Shown here: positions 22,872 to 34,237 of the stretch, in pieces | Numbering within the stretch: the first letter of the stretch is position 1 | How the letters are laid out: every line of letters begins with the position of its first letter | Source: Puccinia triticina | Taxonomy: Eukaryota; Basidiomycota; Pucciniomycetes; Pucciniales; Pucciniaceae | Length of the DNA: 64,000 nucleotides | Assembly (NCBI RefSeq): GCF_026914185.1 | Contig: NC_070569.1 | Coordinates: 682,001-746,000, forward strand | Direction: 5' to 3' | Notes under the pieces: generated by a model | What the model saw: only the letters and a program-made list of their open reading frames with translations | The model's database searches: none | What the model was told of the DNA's origin: nothing | Made by a program: the position numbers and the translations under genes

Positions 22872-25800
22872 TAAAGATTGCCGTCAGGACCCGCGGGCGG
22901 ATACCTGGCACCCGTGCGCGGGTACCCGCGGCCTAGTGTCGGGTACCCGCCCGCGGGTGCCGTGTACGGGTCCGGGTGCGGGATTTCTGGCAAAAAAGCA
23001 CAAGGTACCCGGATACCCGCCAAAAATACCCGCGCCAGGCGGGTCTTCATGGCACCCGGATACCCGCCAACAATACCCGCGGCCAGCGGATCCTCCAGGT
23101 ACCCGGGTACTCACAGTGTATGCCGCAGGGACACAACACCTCTGTACAACTGTGCCGCATCAAACTAGATAGAGTAGGGGGTGCGGGTACACCATATCAT
23201 CAAATCATATCCGCCATATCTTGATATCAATCTCGCACTCCGACTCCTGCAGGCTCCACCAACCCCCATCAGCCATGAATCAAACACCTCGAAATCCAAA
23301 GCGAACTCGACAAAAGTCTCCGTCACGTTCAATTGCGGTTGACCACCGAAGCAACAACGGACCACCACCTTTGGATGATCAAGACTCTGATCGGATCGTT
23401 GTGATCAACAAAAACACCAGTCTCACCCAGCCCGAAACCCCTAGCACCAGCCAGCCTAATACATCAGGCCCTCGCGAACTCACTGACATGGAGGAACTAG
23501 GTAAGTCCCATCATGTTTGAATCCATTGGTTTTCCTGGTAAAATCTTGCCGATATTCTTATTGCTCAAAGTTTTAATCTTCCAGCTCGAGCACAGAAAAC
23601 AGCCGCAAATGCTGTCAGTACAGCCTACAGCAGCTACCTTAAACCAGAGCTATCAAAACAGCTCGATAGAAAGGGGCGTCAGATGATCGCCTACCCGTGC
23701 AAGATGTAAGCTTCCCGTTTGGTTATGATTTTTCTCTGCCTTTGACTTGCTGATTCTTTTTTCAATCAGATGTGGGACCAGAATCAACCGGCCAACAAGT
23801 GACTCTTCCTGCAGCAACCTCTTAAAACATGCAGCGGCATGTCTGGTCAAAGAACGCGATTCGACTTCCAACCGCAAGCTGGCATGTTTAGGAGTGAGTG
23901 GAACAGGAGATATTGATCCCCAAGAGGTAAGTAACGATCTCTTTGACTTTTTTTTGATAATTATTAATCTCTCTCTCAATCCCCACTTGTGTAGGTAACA
24001 CAGCTGTGTGCCATCTGGTGCGCCGAAGCCGCCCGCCCATTTTCGGCATTGGCCAACGAGTCCCTCAAGAGGATTCTCCATCCCACGGTTATCAAACACC
24101 TTCCTTCCGATAAGGTAATCTCCCGAATGATACACATCCTCTACACCGCCGTTCAAGATAGCTACCGGGACGAGTTAAAGAAACACACTGGATCGATGTA
24201 TCTCGGGGATGACGCATGGCAGTCACCGAATGGATTCGATATCCTTGGCGTCGTCCTTTATCGATTGGTTGAGCTCAACACCGGAGTTCTCAATCTTGAG
24301 GCCGTGCCTCTGGATTTCATTCAACTCGCTAAAAGTCATACCGGAGAATATCTAGCCAACACCGTCCGAGCAGTTGTTGAGAAGTTTGGCATTCAGGACA
24401 AGGTGGGTCTTTCGTTTACTTTCTGATATGTTAAACACTGAAGATTGTTCATTATTTATTCCAGATTTGTGGCATTGTCACTGAAAATGCCTCCAACAAC
24501 GCGGCGATGGTTTCCGAGATGAAAAACTTCAAGTGGGCTCGTTTTAAGGGCGATCAGCATTGGATTAGGTGCTATGCACACATCCTCAACCTGATTGCCC
24601 AGTCGATCTTGCGACCATTCGGCACTGTTAATAAAAAACGATCAACTGCAACTGAAACTGAAGATGATGACGAATCTTCAGCCTCATCAGATGATTCCGA
24701 CTTGGAAGATGCTGAGGATCAGATCCGCAGGTGAGTCATAGATATGATCTACCCTCGTTGGATCATCAATTAATCCACAAAATGTTGGCCTAGATATGAG
24801 AACGATGTGTGCGATGTTTCCCCTGATGGAGATGACCAAGACTTTACGGACAGATATGATGCTGAAGGTTCAGATGACCTCCAGCCAGAGCTCAGCCTTC
24901 AAGACATTCACGACTTGAGTGACAAGGACGAAGATGCCGATCTGTACACTTCGTCATCATGCAAAAAAACCCTGGCAAAGGTGAGTAATTTGACCTTGAC
25001 GACCATCAAACTGGTTTGTCTCTTGATCTGATCTTTCTTTTGGTGTCTCAAGTTTCGCGCGGTCGCTCGCAAACTCCACAAATCCCCGAACTCGAAGATG
25101 GAGTTTGTCGAGCTCTGCAGAGAGATGGAATGTGCAAAGCCCCATAGCATTGTGCAAGACGTTCGCACAAGGTGGAACTCAACATATATGCAGTTGGTGA
25201 GCATCGTCAGATGTGAGAAAGCTATGTAGGTTTCTTCTCCTCCGATCATCCAAATTCTCAACACTGAACGTGCGGTTTGCGGCAGTCTTGCTTGGCAAAA
25301 AGACAAGAAATACGGCTTGGATCGAAAATACCACATCAACTCCGTCAATATTCAGCTAGCAAAGCACTTGGTGTCAATACTCCAGGTGTTCTATGAACAA
25401 ACACTTCAAGTATCCACACCTGGATCGGCCCGATTAACCCATATCATCGTTTTCATCGATGAGGTTACTGACCTCCTTTCCAGTGCCATCAAAGGCTGCG
25501 ACAACAATTACCCGCCTGCACTCAGAAATGCTTGCCGAGTTGGCCTGCAGCTGACCAACAAATACTATACACTAACTGACTGTTCTCCCTTGTTTAGAAT
25601 CGCCATGGGTAAGCTTACAAGGAATCCTTTTCTAACTTTTCTTAATTCATGACAACTAACTGTATTTCATGGGTTAGTCCTTCACCCATCTTTCAAAGAT
25701 GAGTACTTCAAGATCGCGGCATGGGAGGACGAATGGATCACCGAAGCTCTTAGACTCACCCGAGATATGTTCAACAGTTATTACAAGCCTCCGCCAAATG

Positions 25801-26701
25801 TACCATCGGCTCACCCACCCAAAGGAACAAAGGTGTGATTTAATTTGTTTATTTTTAAACCTTTGTGTGGCCTCACTAACCAAATTTCCTTCCAGCCAAA
25901 GACTGGAAACATCGCTCAGTTGGGGGCTGCGCTGGCGGCCCGAGGCCAATCTACAAACGATCTGCTTGATTCCTGGCTAGCTTCGGGTCTTATTTTGGAC
26001 GACGGATCTCCAATTGACGGGCTGGAGTGGTGGATACAGCAGAAACGTGCCGGTAATACACACGGTGGCCTTCTTCAAATGGCCCTCGATGTCTTAAGCT
26101 GCCCAGGTGATTTCTTTCTCTCACTTTACTAAGGAACGATCATTGGAATCTGACATGCCTTGTTGATCTAGCCACTTCAGTGGATGTGGAGCGTGCTTGT
26201 TCTTTTGGCCGCAATTATGTATCGCAAAAACAACACCGTCTCAACTCAATCTCCCTCAGTAGGGGTATGTCCGTGGCATTCTATTCAAAAAACAACTTGA
26301 TCGAGCCTGGTCTCATCAAGAAATGGAAGGAGGGGGTTAAGGAAGAGAAAAAAAGAAAAAGAAATTAAACTGTGAGCGGTGGCAATGAGGTGGAAGTCTT
26401 ATTTCACCTCCTTTTTTTTCTTATCATGTTTTCAAGAATATATATACAGTACAAAACAAAGGTAAATGGTAGTATCTACAACATAAATAGTCTGCAATGG
26501 TCTCCGATAGTTATACATGAAAATTAAATGTTTTGGATCAAAAAAAGCAAAAAAGTACCCGCGGTACCCGCGAAAAGTACCGCCGGTACCCGCCCACGGG
26601 TGCCGTGTACGGGTACGGGTGTCTAAAATCTGAGAAAAACAGTGCAGGTACCCGGACACGCCCCGGGTACCCGGGTCCACATGGCGATCTTTATTATGCA
26701 T
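22864..26701 (+). mobile_element. Complete hAT transposon (22872-26693) with 8-bp target duplication
   Basis: The 3822-bp element starts TAAAGATTGCC and ends GGCGATCTTTA, matching in inverted orientation at 10 of 11 positions. It is flanked by perfect direct repeats TTATGCAT (22864-22871 and 26694-26701). Subterminal regions of about 220 bp (left) and 130 bp (right) are packed with GGGTACCCGCG words in both orientations, likely transposase-binding sites. One intact-looking transposase gene fills the interior. Confidence 0.88.
23275..26368 (+). CDS. hAT (Ac-type) transposase, about ten introns
   Basis: The model starts at ATG 23275 (MNQTPRNPKRTR). Exon ends near 23500, 23705, 23930, 24402 and 24731 carry GTAAGT-like donors. 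In order it has a BED-type zinc finger (YPCKMCGTRINRP then SSCSNLLKHAAAC), a helical region ending AARPFSALANESLKRILHP, the catalytic-core blocks GDDAWQSPNGFDILG and CGIVTENASNN, and WIRCYAHILNLIAQS. An acidic insertion follows (ETEDDDESSASSDDSDLEDA), then TRWNSTYMQL, and a C-terminal dimerisation block SVDVERACSFGRNYVSQKQH with ISLSRGMSVAFYSKN. It ends with a Lys-rich tail at TAA 26366-26368. No lesions were seen. The order and spacing fit a functional hAT transposase. Confidence 0.85.
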
Positions 26702-26735
26702 GCATAAAAATATGCAAACCAACTTTGAACACCAT

Positions 26736-27162
26736 AAATGCCTCAAAAAAAAGTTTCATTTTTTTCAGATGCAAAAATTGGAACAGCTGGTTTTAAGACC
26801 ATAGTATGTGGTTACAGACATGTACTATGGAATTATAGAATATTTATTATGTATTTAGAGACTAAATTATCTATGTACATACATACTACAGGTGTAGGTA
26901 TTTATGTAAATATGTACCTCCTTAGTTATTGATGATTGCCATATCCATCAGTACACTCTTTGGAATGTGGCAATGTGAAGAATATTTCTTGATTGCTCTC
27001 TTGGCAGCAAGTCCAGTGAAATTTCAATGACTTTGGACTATTATCATACATGTTACCAGGTCTGGTTGGTGAAATGTGACATTTGCATGAAAAAATGGGC
27101 CGAAAGAGCCCAGCATCAGCCCACTTTCAAAAGAATTTTTGGAAAAAAAATCTCCAAAATTT
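26736..27162. other. Interior of the mariner-like element without genes
   Basis: AT-rich sequence between the hAT right flank and the right TIR. Small direct words (GTACTATGG, TATGTACATACATAC) occur, but no coding sequence or domain is visible. Confidence 0.6.
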
Positions 27163-27414
27163 GGAACCCCCCTGTAGGGGTAGTTGAGAAGTCGTGGGGG
27201 GCACTGTAGACGCATCCCACGCTTTTGTGTGATGAGTTCCGAACTGCGGAAAGTCCCTGCTGGGAATTTTGAACTCCCGAACCTCAGACGGAGGCTCGCT
27301 TCGCGATCTCACAATTCAGCACAAAATCGCCTGCATGTGTAGAGATTGTTCTTTCCTGTTCCTCCAACAGGCAAACCTTCGCCAGCTCATTGGAAAAACG
27401 AGTACTGGTTCTTC

Positions 27415-29999
27415 ATGAACAGCGCCCGCGGTCTCAGTCATGACATCATGCTAGGCCGGCTGCCAGCTGGTCCTGATCCTTTTGCTTATATCTCTCATCT
27501 GGCGGAGCGCAGATTCACGGCTCGGTTGCCTCAATCGGCGATAATCCTCCTGGCCGTTTTCCTCGTTTTCCATATCCTGATCACCGCGTTCAGTTTGGTC
27601 ATCTTAATCCTGCCCTACGTTGGTAAAGCCAATCGACGATCGTGGACTTTCAAGAAGCTATACATCTACGATCGTTCTGGCGAAAAACGTTGGTAATGGT
27701 TTTGATTCAACGCGTGATACTGATTGGGTCAGCTCACGCTTCTTCGGTTGTGCGCCGTGCAAAGTTTATAGTGCTCCCTTGTACTTGGTCAATACTGGGG
27801 TCTTGATGTCGGTCTCGCAACTTCTGGGCTCCGTAACTACTCAAGCGTACATATGGATGCACATTAGGATGAATTTATCCGGAAATTACTCACTGCGCAG
27901 TCAATTTATCCCTGTGTAAGTCTTCACATTGTACCTGATTTGTGTATGGGGGGGTCAGTTGTTTTTTACCAGGCACTGATGTTTCAACCGATATCATCTA
28001 GCTTAGGTCTCGTGTTCATCTTTGATACTTACTCATATTGGAGTATGGCGCATTGTTTTTTTGGCACTGTCAGTCCGCTCTCTTTTGGCAACAACCGTTG
28101 AAGTTAAACTGATTGTATAATTTGTCGAGCGTATAGATACTACAGCAACAAGAACTTCGCGGACAAGCCAAAACGGCTGAGCTGGCTCCGATCTCCGCGG
28201 TCAATTAATATTTTCTTTCTCATCTTCCCACTTTCTGTTACCGTTGCGATCACCACAGTCATAACCCGTATGAGCATGGCCTATCATGATCTCCAAGTCC
28301 ACACAACAAGTTTGAGAGCTACTTTATCTCAAGGCTCTCTAGTTTGGAAGCAATTAGAGCTTCCTGGTCACTCTGCAGAGGAGAAAGCACACCTTGCATC
28401 TCAGCTGACACAAGTGCAGGAGAAATTAGATTCACTGCTGGAGCAAACAGGCACTCTGGCATCACAAGTACTTGATCGATTCAACTCAATCCGATCAGTA
28501 ATGCTATTCTTCATACCCGCAACCAGCTTAGTGAGTCTACAGGCCTCTCCAATTCAGTCCTGTCTTTTTCCAGCCAGATGAACCACTGACCCACCAGGTT
28601 TTGTAATTTGATATAGGTTTTCATGTTGTCATTTTGGAAATTGGCTCAAAAGTACAAATCGAAGGGCACATCAAAAGCCGAATTGTCCGATTCTGGGCAA
28701 GCACAAAGCAGCTCTCAAGACATCTCTGCACGATCGCATATCAGCCGGACTAGCCAGACACTGTTTCAAACCCTGCGATCAGATCCCCAATTTCGTGAGT
28801 GTACCTCCGGAATTTCGAAAGACCAGAGCTATAGGGCACCGAACTCGCCTGATCCGATATCTTCTTCAGTACGATTGACAATAAGAGCTTCTGCTACTTT
28901 CCTCGGAATGCTTATCGCCCTTTTCTTCTGGCTTTTGGCTTTATTCAAGTCGAATGATATGTTGATCGAGTAAGTCCAAATTCTGTATGCTGACTGCTGA
29001 ATATGAAACCAGTCCTCAAATCATCTTCTGTTCTATGTCAGTCCCTATTGGCACGGGGTGGCAACGTGGCTACCAACAGTCTCTGGCTCCTGGACTGCGA
29101 TCCCAGTAGTATGGCAATCTGTAGGTATCCAGTTTACTCTACCGAAGTTTCTCTTTATTGACAATCCTTCATTGAGACAGTGGCTGTCGGATGTTAAACT
29201 CGCAAATTGAGTTTATGTTTAGTTTATGCATGCGCCGATGCATACCGATCTGCATGAGTCATCGATCTACATAGTGATGACGATCAATCAGAACCCCGCT
29301 CGAAAACTTTGATCATCTACAACATACTTCGCCGATAACTCAATTTCCCCCTTTCCGTTCCGTCTTTTTCTTCTTATCCAATCATCGCCGCTTTCACTGT
29401 CAACCCGTCGAACCTCATCGATTCAATCTTACTCGAAGACATTCTTCTTCGCATCGAATCAATCATCAAACCAAAAACCCAATCCTAACTCTCGCCGACT
29501 TCAAACTCTCAGGAGGAGGTAGAACCAGTCTCTGGGCAGGTATACAGTCTTATTCCTTAGTTAATAACCACCATCGCTCGACTTGTTATTGACATCGTTC
29601 TGTTTTATAATGAATCGTTTTAGGCTGTTTTGTTGTGACATTCCTGGTGTTTGTGTGTCGTCGTCGTTATCATTGTGTTGAGGTTTCTTTGATTTAATTC
29701 ATTTACTTTGAAGGTATTTGTTCAACATTTTATTATTACATTTGTTCTTAAAAAAGCTAATCTGTTTACTTTCTATTCTTTAAAGTGTTATTTACTTTTA
29801 TTGAGTTTTTATATTGTAACTGTTTCAATAAAGTAATCTTCTACCATTTTTACAGTGGCGGAAATACCTAGACCAGAAGCCTGAAGCGATTGATACTCCT
29901 TGTAAATTGCAAGAGGTTATAACACCAATAGAGTATTCTTGGAATACGTGGAAATTGAAAGAGTTTATAACCCCAATAGAGTATTCTCGGAATGCGCGC
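27415..29999 (+). pseudogene. Multi-span membrane protein, copy C (dead)
   Basis: Homologous to copies A and B from an ATG in the same TTCATGA context. Exon 1 (27415-27688) and exon 2 (from about 27761) are open. Exon 3 starts near 27973 but shifts frame at a seven-T run near 28047-28053, where A and B have five. More indels and a stop follow near 28110-28130. Later exons, ending around LFKSNDMLI and YWHGVATWLPTV, are recognisable. The 3' end carries a solo LTR at the exon 6 acceptor and a gypsy element within exon 6. Copy C is more diverged than A is from B. Confidence 0.8.
29185..29854. mobile_element. Solo LTR, 670 bp, with 5-bp target duplication
   Basis: Begins TGTCGGATGTTAAACTC and ends CTACCATTTTTACA (TG...CA). 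It is flanked by GTGGC on both sides (29180-29184 and 29855-29859). Copies A and B lack it and read CAGTGGCGG at this point, which is the empty site. A CAATAAAG polyadenylation-like signal lies near the right end. No internal retroelement sequence remains, so it arose by LTR-LTR recombination. The superfamily is not determined. Confidence 0.85.
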
Positions 30000-30947
30000 T
30001 GTGGAACTACTCAAAGGGGAGAATAGAGCTTGGAAGGGAAATGGATAGCAACACTAGTACTAATGTAAGCTATGCAAGGGTGCTGATGAGGCTGCCTTCC
30101 TGAATAATGCTGAGGGGATGAGAGTAACACTAAGAAAAAGAAAGAAAAGGTGTGGCTGATTTCTACTTGATCTTAGGAGCTGGTACTATGAGCTGACTAC
30201 TGACTACTGAGGGTGAGAGGGTTGGAGCAGTGATGGAAGAGAGGAAAGAAATGGCAATGGTTCAATAGCAATGGGTTCAGGAGCAACTGCAATGGTATCA
30301 ATGAGCAATAGGTGATGAGTGATTTCTACTATAATTTCTGTATATAATCTCTGCATAAATCTCCCATTTGCTGGGGTACAAGTGAGGGGGGAAGGACAGT
30401 TCTTATAAGAAGGAAGGATGAGCACAGACAATGAGGAATTCTGGCTATGGGAATGAGGGTTGTACAAATGGGGAAAGGTGCTGGCTATGGGAATAAAAGA
30501 TTGTACAAATGGGGAAAGTGATGTGAATATAGTAACAACTTGTAATGATGAGCACTACTGAAAGGGGTAAGCACAGATCCAATGATATAATATCTACAAT
30601 AGGTATAGTACATAATGAGTAATGTATGTAAAGGGTTTAGTATGTGAGAATATATATGTAAAAGGAATGTAATGTAATGATTCAAGTGAGTTACTAATGA
30701 AATGAGTATTGTAACTAATGAAGACTGTAGGTTTTCTGTAAGTCTTATATCCTCTATAACTACTGAACCATTGAAGATAAGGGGGTACTATGTATGAGTG
30801 ACTATATGTGAAATTTGATGTAGAACCTGAATATGTAATAATAATGAGGTATTTGTGAAGGGTGAAGGGGAGATGGGCAATGTAATGATGAATATATGTA
30901 AAAGGAAGCAATAAAATACTACTTATGGTTTGGAATGGAGCACCACA
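30000..30947 (-). repeat. 3' LTR of the gypsy element (948 bp)
   Basis: Runs TGTGGAACTACTC to GAGCACCACA on the plus strand, TG...CA in either orientation. It is a direct repeat of 39903-40850, offset by 9903 bp, with no difference seen by eye. Three open frames in it recur identically in the other copy and are not genes. Confidence 0.92.
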
Positions 30948-30956
30948 TCCTCCCCC
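30948..30956 (-). promoter_or_regulatory. Polypurine tract
   Basis: On the minus strand GGGGGAGGA directly abuts the 3' LTR, the expected position of the plus-strand primer for reverse transcription. Confidence 0.6.
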
Positions 30957-30989
30957 AACTTATTGTCTGTCCCCAGGCAATGCACCAAA

Positions 30990-31300
30990 GAGAAAAGTGA
31001 TCCAGAAAGAGTTGAAGAATGTTGAGTCCAAGAGTCCAAGGTCCAAAGTCCAGTGTTCCTCCAGAAGGTGAAATCCAAAGTCCTGAGTAGTAGTCCAAAT
31101 CCAGAGTCCAGTGTCCAAAGCCAAGGAGAAAGATTCCAGTGTCCAAAGCCAAAATAGAATCCAAGTATAATCCAAGTCCAGTATATCTGAGTCTGAGGTA
31201 TCCAAGTCCAATCCAAAGTCCAATAGTCCTATGTATCCAGAGTATCCATAGTCCAGTATCCAATCCAAAGAGTCCAGTATCCAAAAGAAGGTCCAATTAT
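30990..31300. repeat. Degenerate TCCAAAGTCCAG repeat
   Basis: Units like TCCAAGTCCAG and TCCAGTATCCAAAG repeat every 10-15 nt between the polypurine tract and the rest of the 3' region. The Trp/Leu/Asp/Tyr-rich frames across it are artefacts of the repeat. Confidence 0.75.
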
Positions 31301-31598
31301 CAATGAGGGGTGAATGTTTAAGAAGATCTAACTCTGTTGAAGGCAATATCCTTGAGACAGACACATATTAGACTAAATTCCACTCTGAAGAATACAATAA
31401 TTTTCCTGCCTGACAATGAGACCAAGGAAGAATGCAATGCAATGATGATGAATGATGGGGTTGATAATTGTAATTTCTGAAGGTTGTGAATGATTTGGGG
31501 TTTGAATGACTGAATTTCTGAGTATCTGAGTATATGATGTAGAGTTCTTGTGAAGAGAATTTGAAGTCCAAAGAGGTTGATAAGCTGTCCAGAGAATG

Positions 31599-31889
31599 TT
31601 ACTGATCCAATTGGGTGGTTTCTGAAAGTGTCCCAGCAGATACTAGAAGTTCAACTAAGCCTTTAACAGACCTAGAAAAATCTAAAGGGATGTAGGAATT
31701 ATCTGAAAGCCATATGCCTGCTTTACCAATATGTCTAACTAAACCTTTCTGTTTATCATAAGTAACTAAATGGCACCTAGTGATGGTGTGAACCTTCTGA
31801 AAGCAATATAAACACTGATAATTCTTCTGTTTGGGAGTGATTGAAGAGATTTGATTTTCAGGAGTGGGGTCCATTGGTAAACTGACCAT
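31599..31889 (-). pseudogene. Second gag-type zinc-knuckle fragment downstream of pol
   Basis: This 96-residue minus-strand frame has CLYCFQKVHTITRC, a perfect CX2CX4HX4C knuckle. It is followed by KGLVRHIGKAGIWLSDNSYI, paralleling the segment after the knuckle in the main Gag (CYYCHQETHGTNSC then GAVIRDGKDYKLPDKSVIP). It starts at a plausible ATG but is short and has no capsid region. It is likely a captured or duplicated gag piece, perhaps still expressed from the 3' region. Confidence 0.55.
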
Positions 31890-31924
31890 AATGATTGAGA
31901 AGGATGGTTGGAAAGAATAATTGA

Positions 31925-31953
31925 TTGATGATGATGATGATGATGATGATGCC
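31925..31953. repeat. (GAT)n microsatellite
   Basis: About nine GAT units in a row. On the opposite strand they give a short poly-His frame that is not a gene. Confidence 0.9.
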
Positions 31954-32299
31954 GGAGAATGATTGGTGGATGATGGAAAGAATGATTGATAATGGTGTTT
32001 AGGGAATGAGTGGATGATAATTTTTCCAAGAAGGGATTATTCAGGATCATGAGGATTGAATTAATGGATGGATGGATCCATAATGTGGAAGGAATGAATG
32101 ATTCCTCCTTCCTGTTTAGTACTGGGCACTTTTGAATTCACCATATCGACAAAAAAGCCTTAATTTTTGTCCAAACGGGGAATGGAACCTGTGTTTGTGC
32201 GCGTGTGCTGTCGAAGGAGGGGTCCTGATGTCTGAGCGGGGGCTCCATGCGGGAGGCGCGCGTGCGGAACACCCAAAAAAAGGAAAGAAATGGTTGACC

Positions 32300-32780
32300 T
32301 GTATCTTCGGAACGGCTCGATGAAAATCCTCGAAACCCAGTTCATTCGGAAGAGCCAATTCTGCAGATTAAAATGGTTATTTTTAAGGGTTGAGTATCGG
32401 TTATGTAGGGCCGGTTAAAGATCCAAGCAAAATCCGCGGGCGCGCGTAGTAGTAACACCGTGTAAATATAAGGCAATATGTTTTTGGGTATAACTTGGCT
32501 TTCCGTCGATGAAAAGTTCTGATTCCGAGTTCATTAGAAAGGAAAGAAGGAGAAGATGAGATGGCAATCGAACAATATTAAAGATTAATTTGGCCGATGG
32601 GCAGCCGTGAACGCTGAATGACAACCGTAAATGAGACCATGGAAATACTAGAGAGACTTTGAGCGCGTATAACTTTTCAATCCCTAGATAGAATGGGCTG
32701 AAACCGAGTTCAGATGAAAGGCGAGATCGAATTTATGAAGACTGTAATGATCAATATTAACTTTGAAGCCGGCCAATTGA
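32300..32780. repeat. Three degenerate copies of a segment of about 180 bp
   Basis: CCCAGTTCATTCGGAAGAG (about 32336), TCCGAGTTCATTAGAAAGGA (about 32525) and ACCGAGTTCAGATGAAAGGC (about 32704) lie about 180-190 bp apart. Each follows a TCGATGAAAA- or GATAGAATGG-like stretch. They sit upstream of the plus-strand gene at 33164 and could be an old tandem array. No coding evidence. Confidence 0.45.
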
Positions 32781-33163
32781 TTATTTGAGCGATTAAAAGC
32801 TTCATTATGATTTTCCGCGGTTTCCGCCGCAAAAGAGTTGAAAATAAGGGAATACACAACGAAATAAGCTGAAGGTACAGCCAAGGGACTGTCCAAATGG
32901 ACTCCTAGAGCCGGCCTTTCGCCTGAAAGCGGTTTTAAGGTAATGAATGACGAGTAGATGGTCCAAAAAGCGATCCAAAGATTAATTAAACTGGGTCGAA
33001 CACCAGAGTCAACATTAAAGAAAATGAAAGAGAATCCGCGCCACACGATTCTGAGCGGTGAAGGCGTCCATAGTGGCGTCATAATATGAATAAGAAGTGG
33101 TATCTATAAGGCCCAGGTTGTCGGCCAACGGAACAATCCCGTTATTGCTCTACATTATCCATA

Positions 33164-33928
33164 ATGATTTCATCCAGCGCTATATCCACGCCATCGTCGC
33201 CAAAAGATAACACTGAAAACTCAATAGATTATTCGTCCAACACGTCCATATCCTCTTTGCAGCTCAACGAAGAAGCCATTATTAGACCTGCGCATGAATT
33301 CCCGTTTTCTATCCAACAAGCGCACTTGTTTGTTAACAACGTTCCCGCATACAATGCTTTCACAAGGGATAGCTTTAAACCAGAAGAAGTGGATGCTCTT
33401 CGTCATTATATCCAGCAGGGACTCCTCGCCTTCGCTTGTGAGGACCTTGACGACCCGATAGCGGCACAAAACACCCGTCTCAGGTTATACAGCCGGTTTC
33501 ACAACGCCTTTGCACATGTATGTCGAGTGGATTCTGTATGTATATGACAAAAAAAAACTAGAAGAAGAAAGTTGACTATAATACTAATACTTTAATCCCT
33601 GCTTCTGTTTTGATTGTTAGATGGATACTCATTTTATAATAGATGCCATGGTAGCGGAAACTGAGGAGAGGAATGCCCTGGAGTTGTTAAGAGTGAGGGA
33701 CCAAGTGGAAGAGGAAGAAGATGGTTGGAGGGTAGAAGCAGAAATGGAGAGGATAAGAGCTGAGGTTAAGTTCTAATATATTCTATTTTTATTCTTTATT
33801 GAGGACTTTTACTAATGTTATGCTTTAATTTTCTTTTTATGTCTTTTGATTTTGATTTTTAGATAAGGAGAAGGGAAAAGAGAAGGAGAAGGAGAAGGAG
33901 GAAAGTGAAATGGAAGAGGGTGATGTAG
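33164..33928 (+). CDS. Three-exon gene on the opposite strand inside the gypsy element
   Basis: Modelled exons are 33164-33535, 33621-33764 and 33863-33928, giving about 193 aa. Donors are GTATGT and GTTAAG, acceptors TTGTTAG and TTTTTAG, and phases match. Exon 1 has a Ser/Thr-rich N-terminus (SSSAISTPSSPKDNTENS) and a folded-looking part (FSIQQAHLFVNNVPAYNAF then HYIQQGLLAFACEDLDD). Exon 2 is acidic and helical (AETEERNALELLRVRD). With the acceptor at 33862 exon 3 is Arg-rich and stops at TAG. Using the AG at 33866-33867 instead gives a Lys/Glu-rich frame that continues into another donor at about 33946. It is not a retroelement enzyme or envelope-like protein that I recognise. It lies between pol and the 3' LTR and is transcribed against them. 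Confidence 0.5.
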
Positions 33929-34237
33929 TGATAAAAGAAGAAGAGGTGAGCTTTTGATTTTATATTTAGTTATTTTATTTGAGAGTGTTTGAGGCTGATT
34001 TATATTGATTTATTTCTGGGTTGTTTATAGATTTGATTTTATTTTGTTTTTATGTTATTGTGTAAGAAGATGAGAAAGAGAAAAGAGAAGAGAAAAGAAT
34101 TGATTATTCCTTATTTATTGTTTTTACCTGGAGTGGTATTCCTTGACATGAGTTGCAGCAAACCTTCTGGCTAATTCTGTGCCATCCAATTCTTCCAAGA
34201 TGTAAGATCCTCCTGGGTTTTGAGCCTTGATTCTGTA

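Larger units (their letters stand above)
22561..27208. mobile_element. Mariner-like non-autonomous element, TIRs 22563 and 27206, TA duplications
   Basis: The left end TA-CAGTGCCCCCCACAACTT and the right end AAGTCGTGGGGGGCACTG-TA are complementary over about 30 bp apart from one substitution. They are flanked by TA, the target used by Tc1/mariner and pogo elements. Apart from the hAT inserted inside it, only about 0.8 kb of its own DNA remains (22563-22871 and 26702-27206), with no transposase, so it would depend on one supplied elsewhere. Its interior is a long fold-back (22726-22871 with 26702-26736). Confidence 0.75.

Noticed and set aside
30204..30911. Open frames within the LTR, repeated at 40107-40898
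   Set aside because: They are identical because the LTRs are identical, with no start context or family match.
30919..31364. Three overlapping minus-strand frames rich in Trp, Leu, Asp and Tyr
   Set aside because: They are readings of the TCCAAAGTCCAG repeat in different phases.
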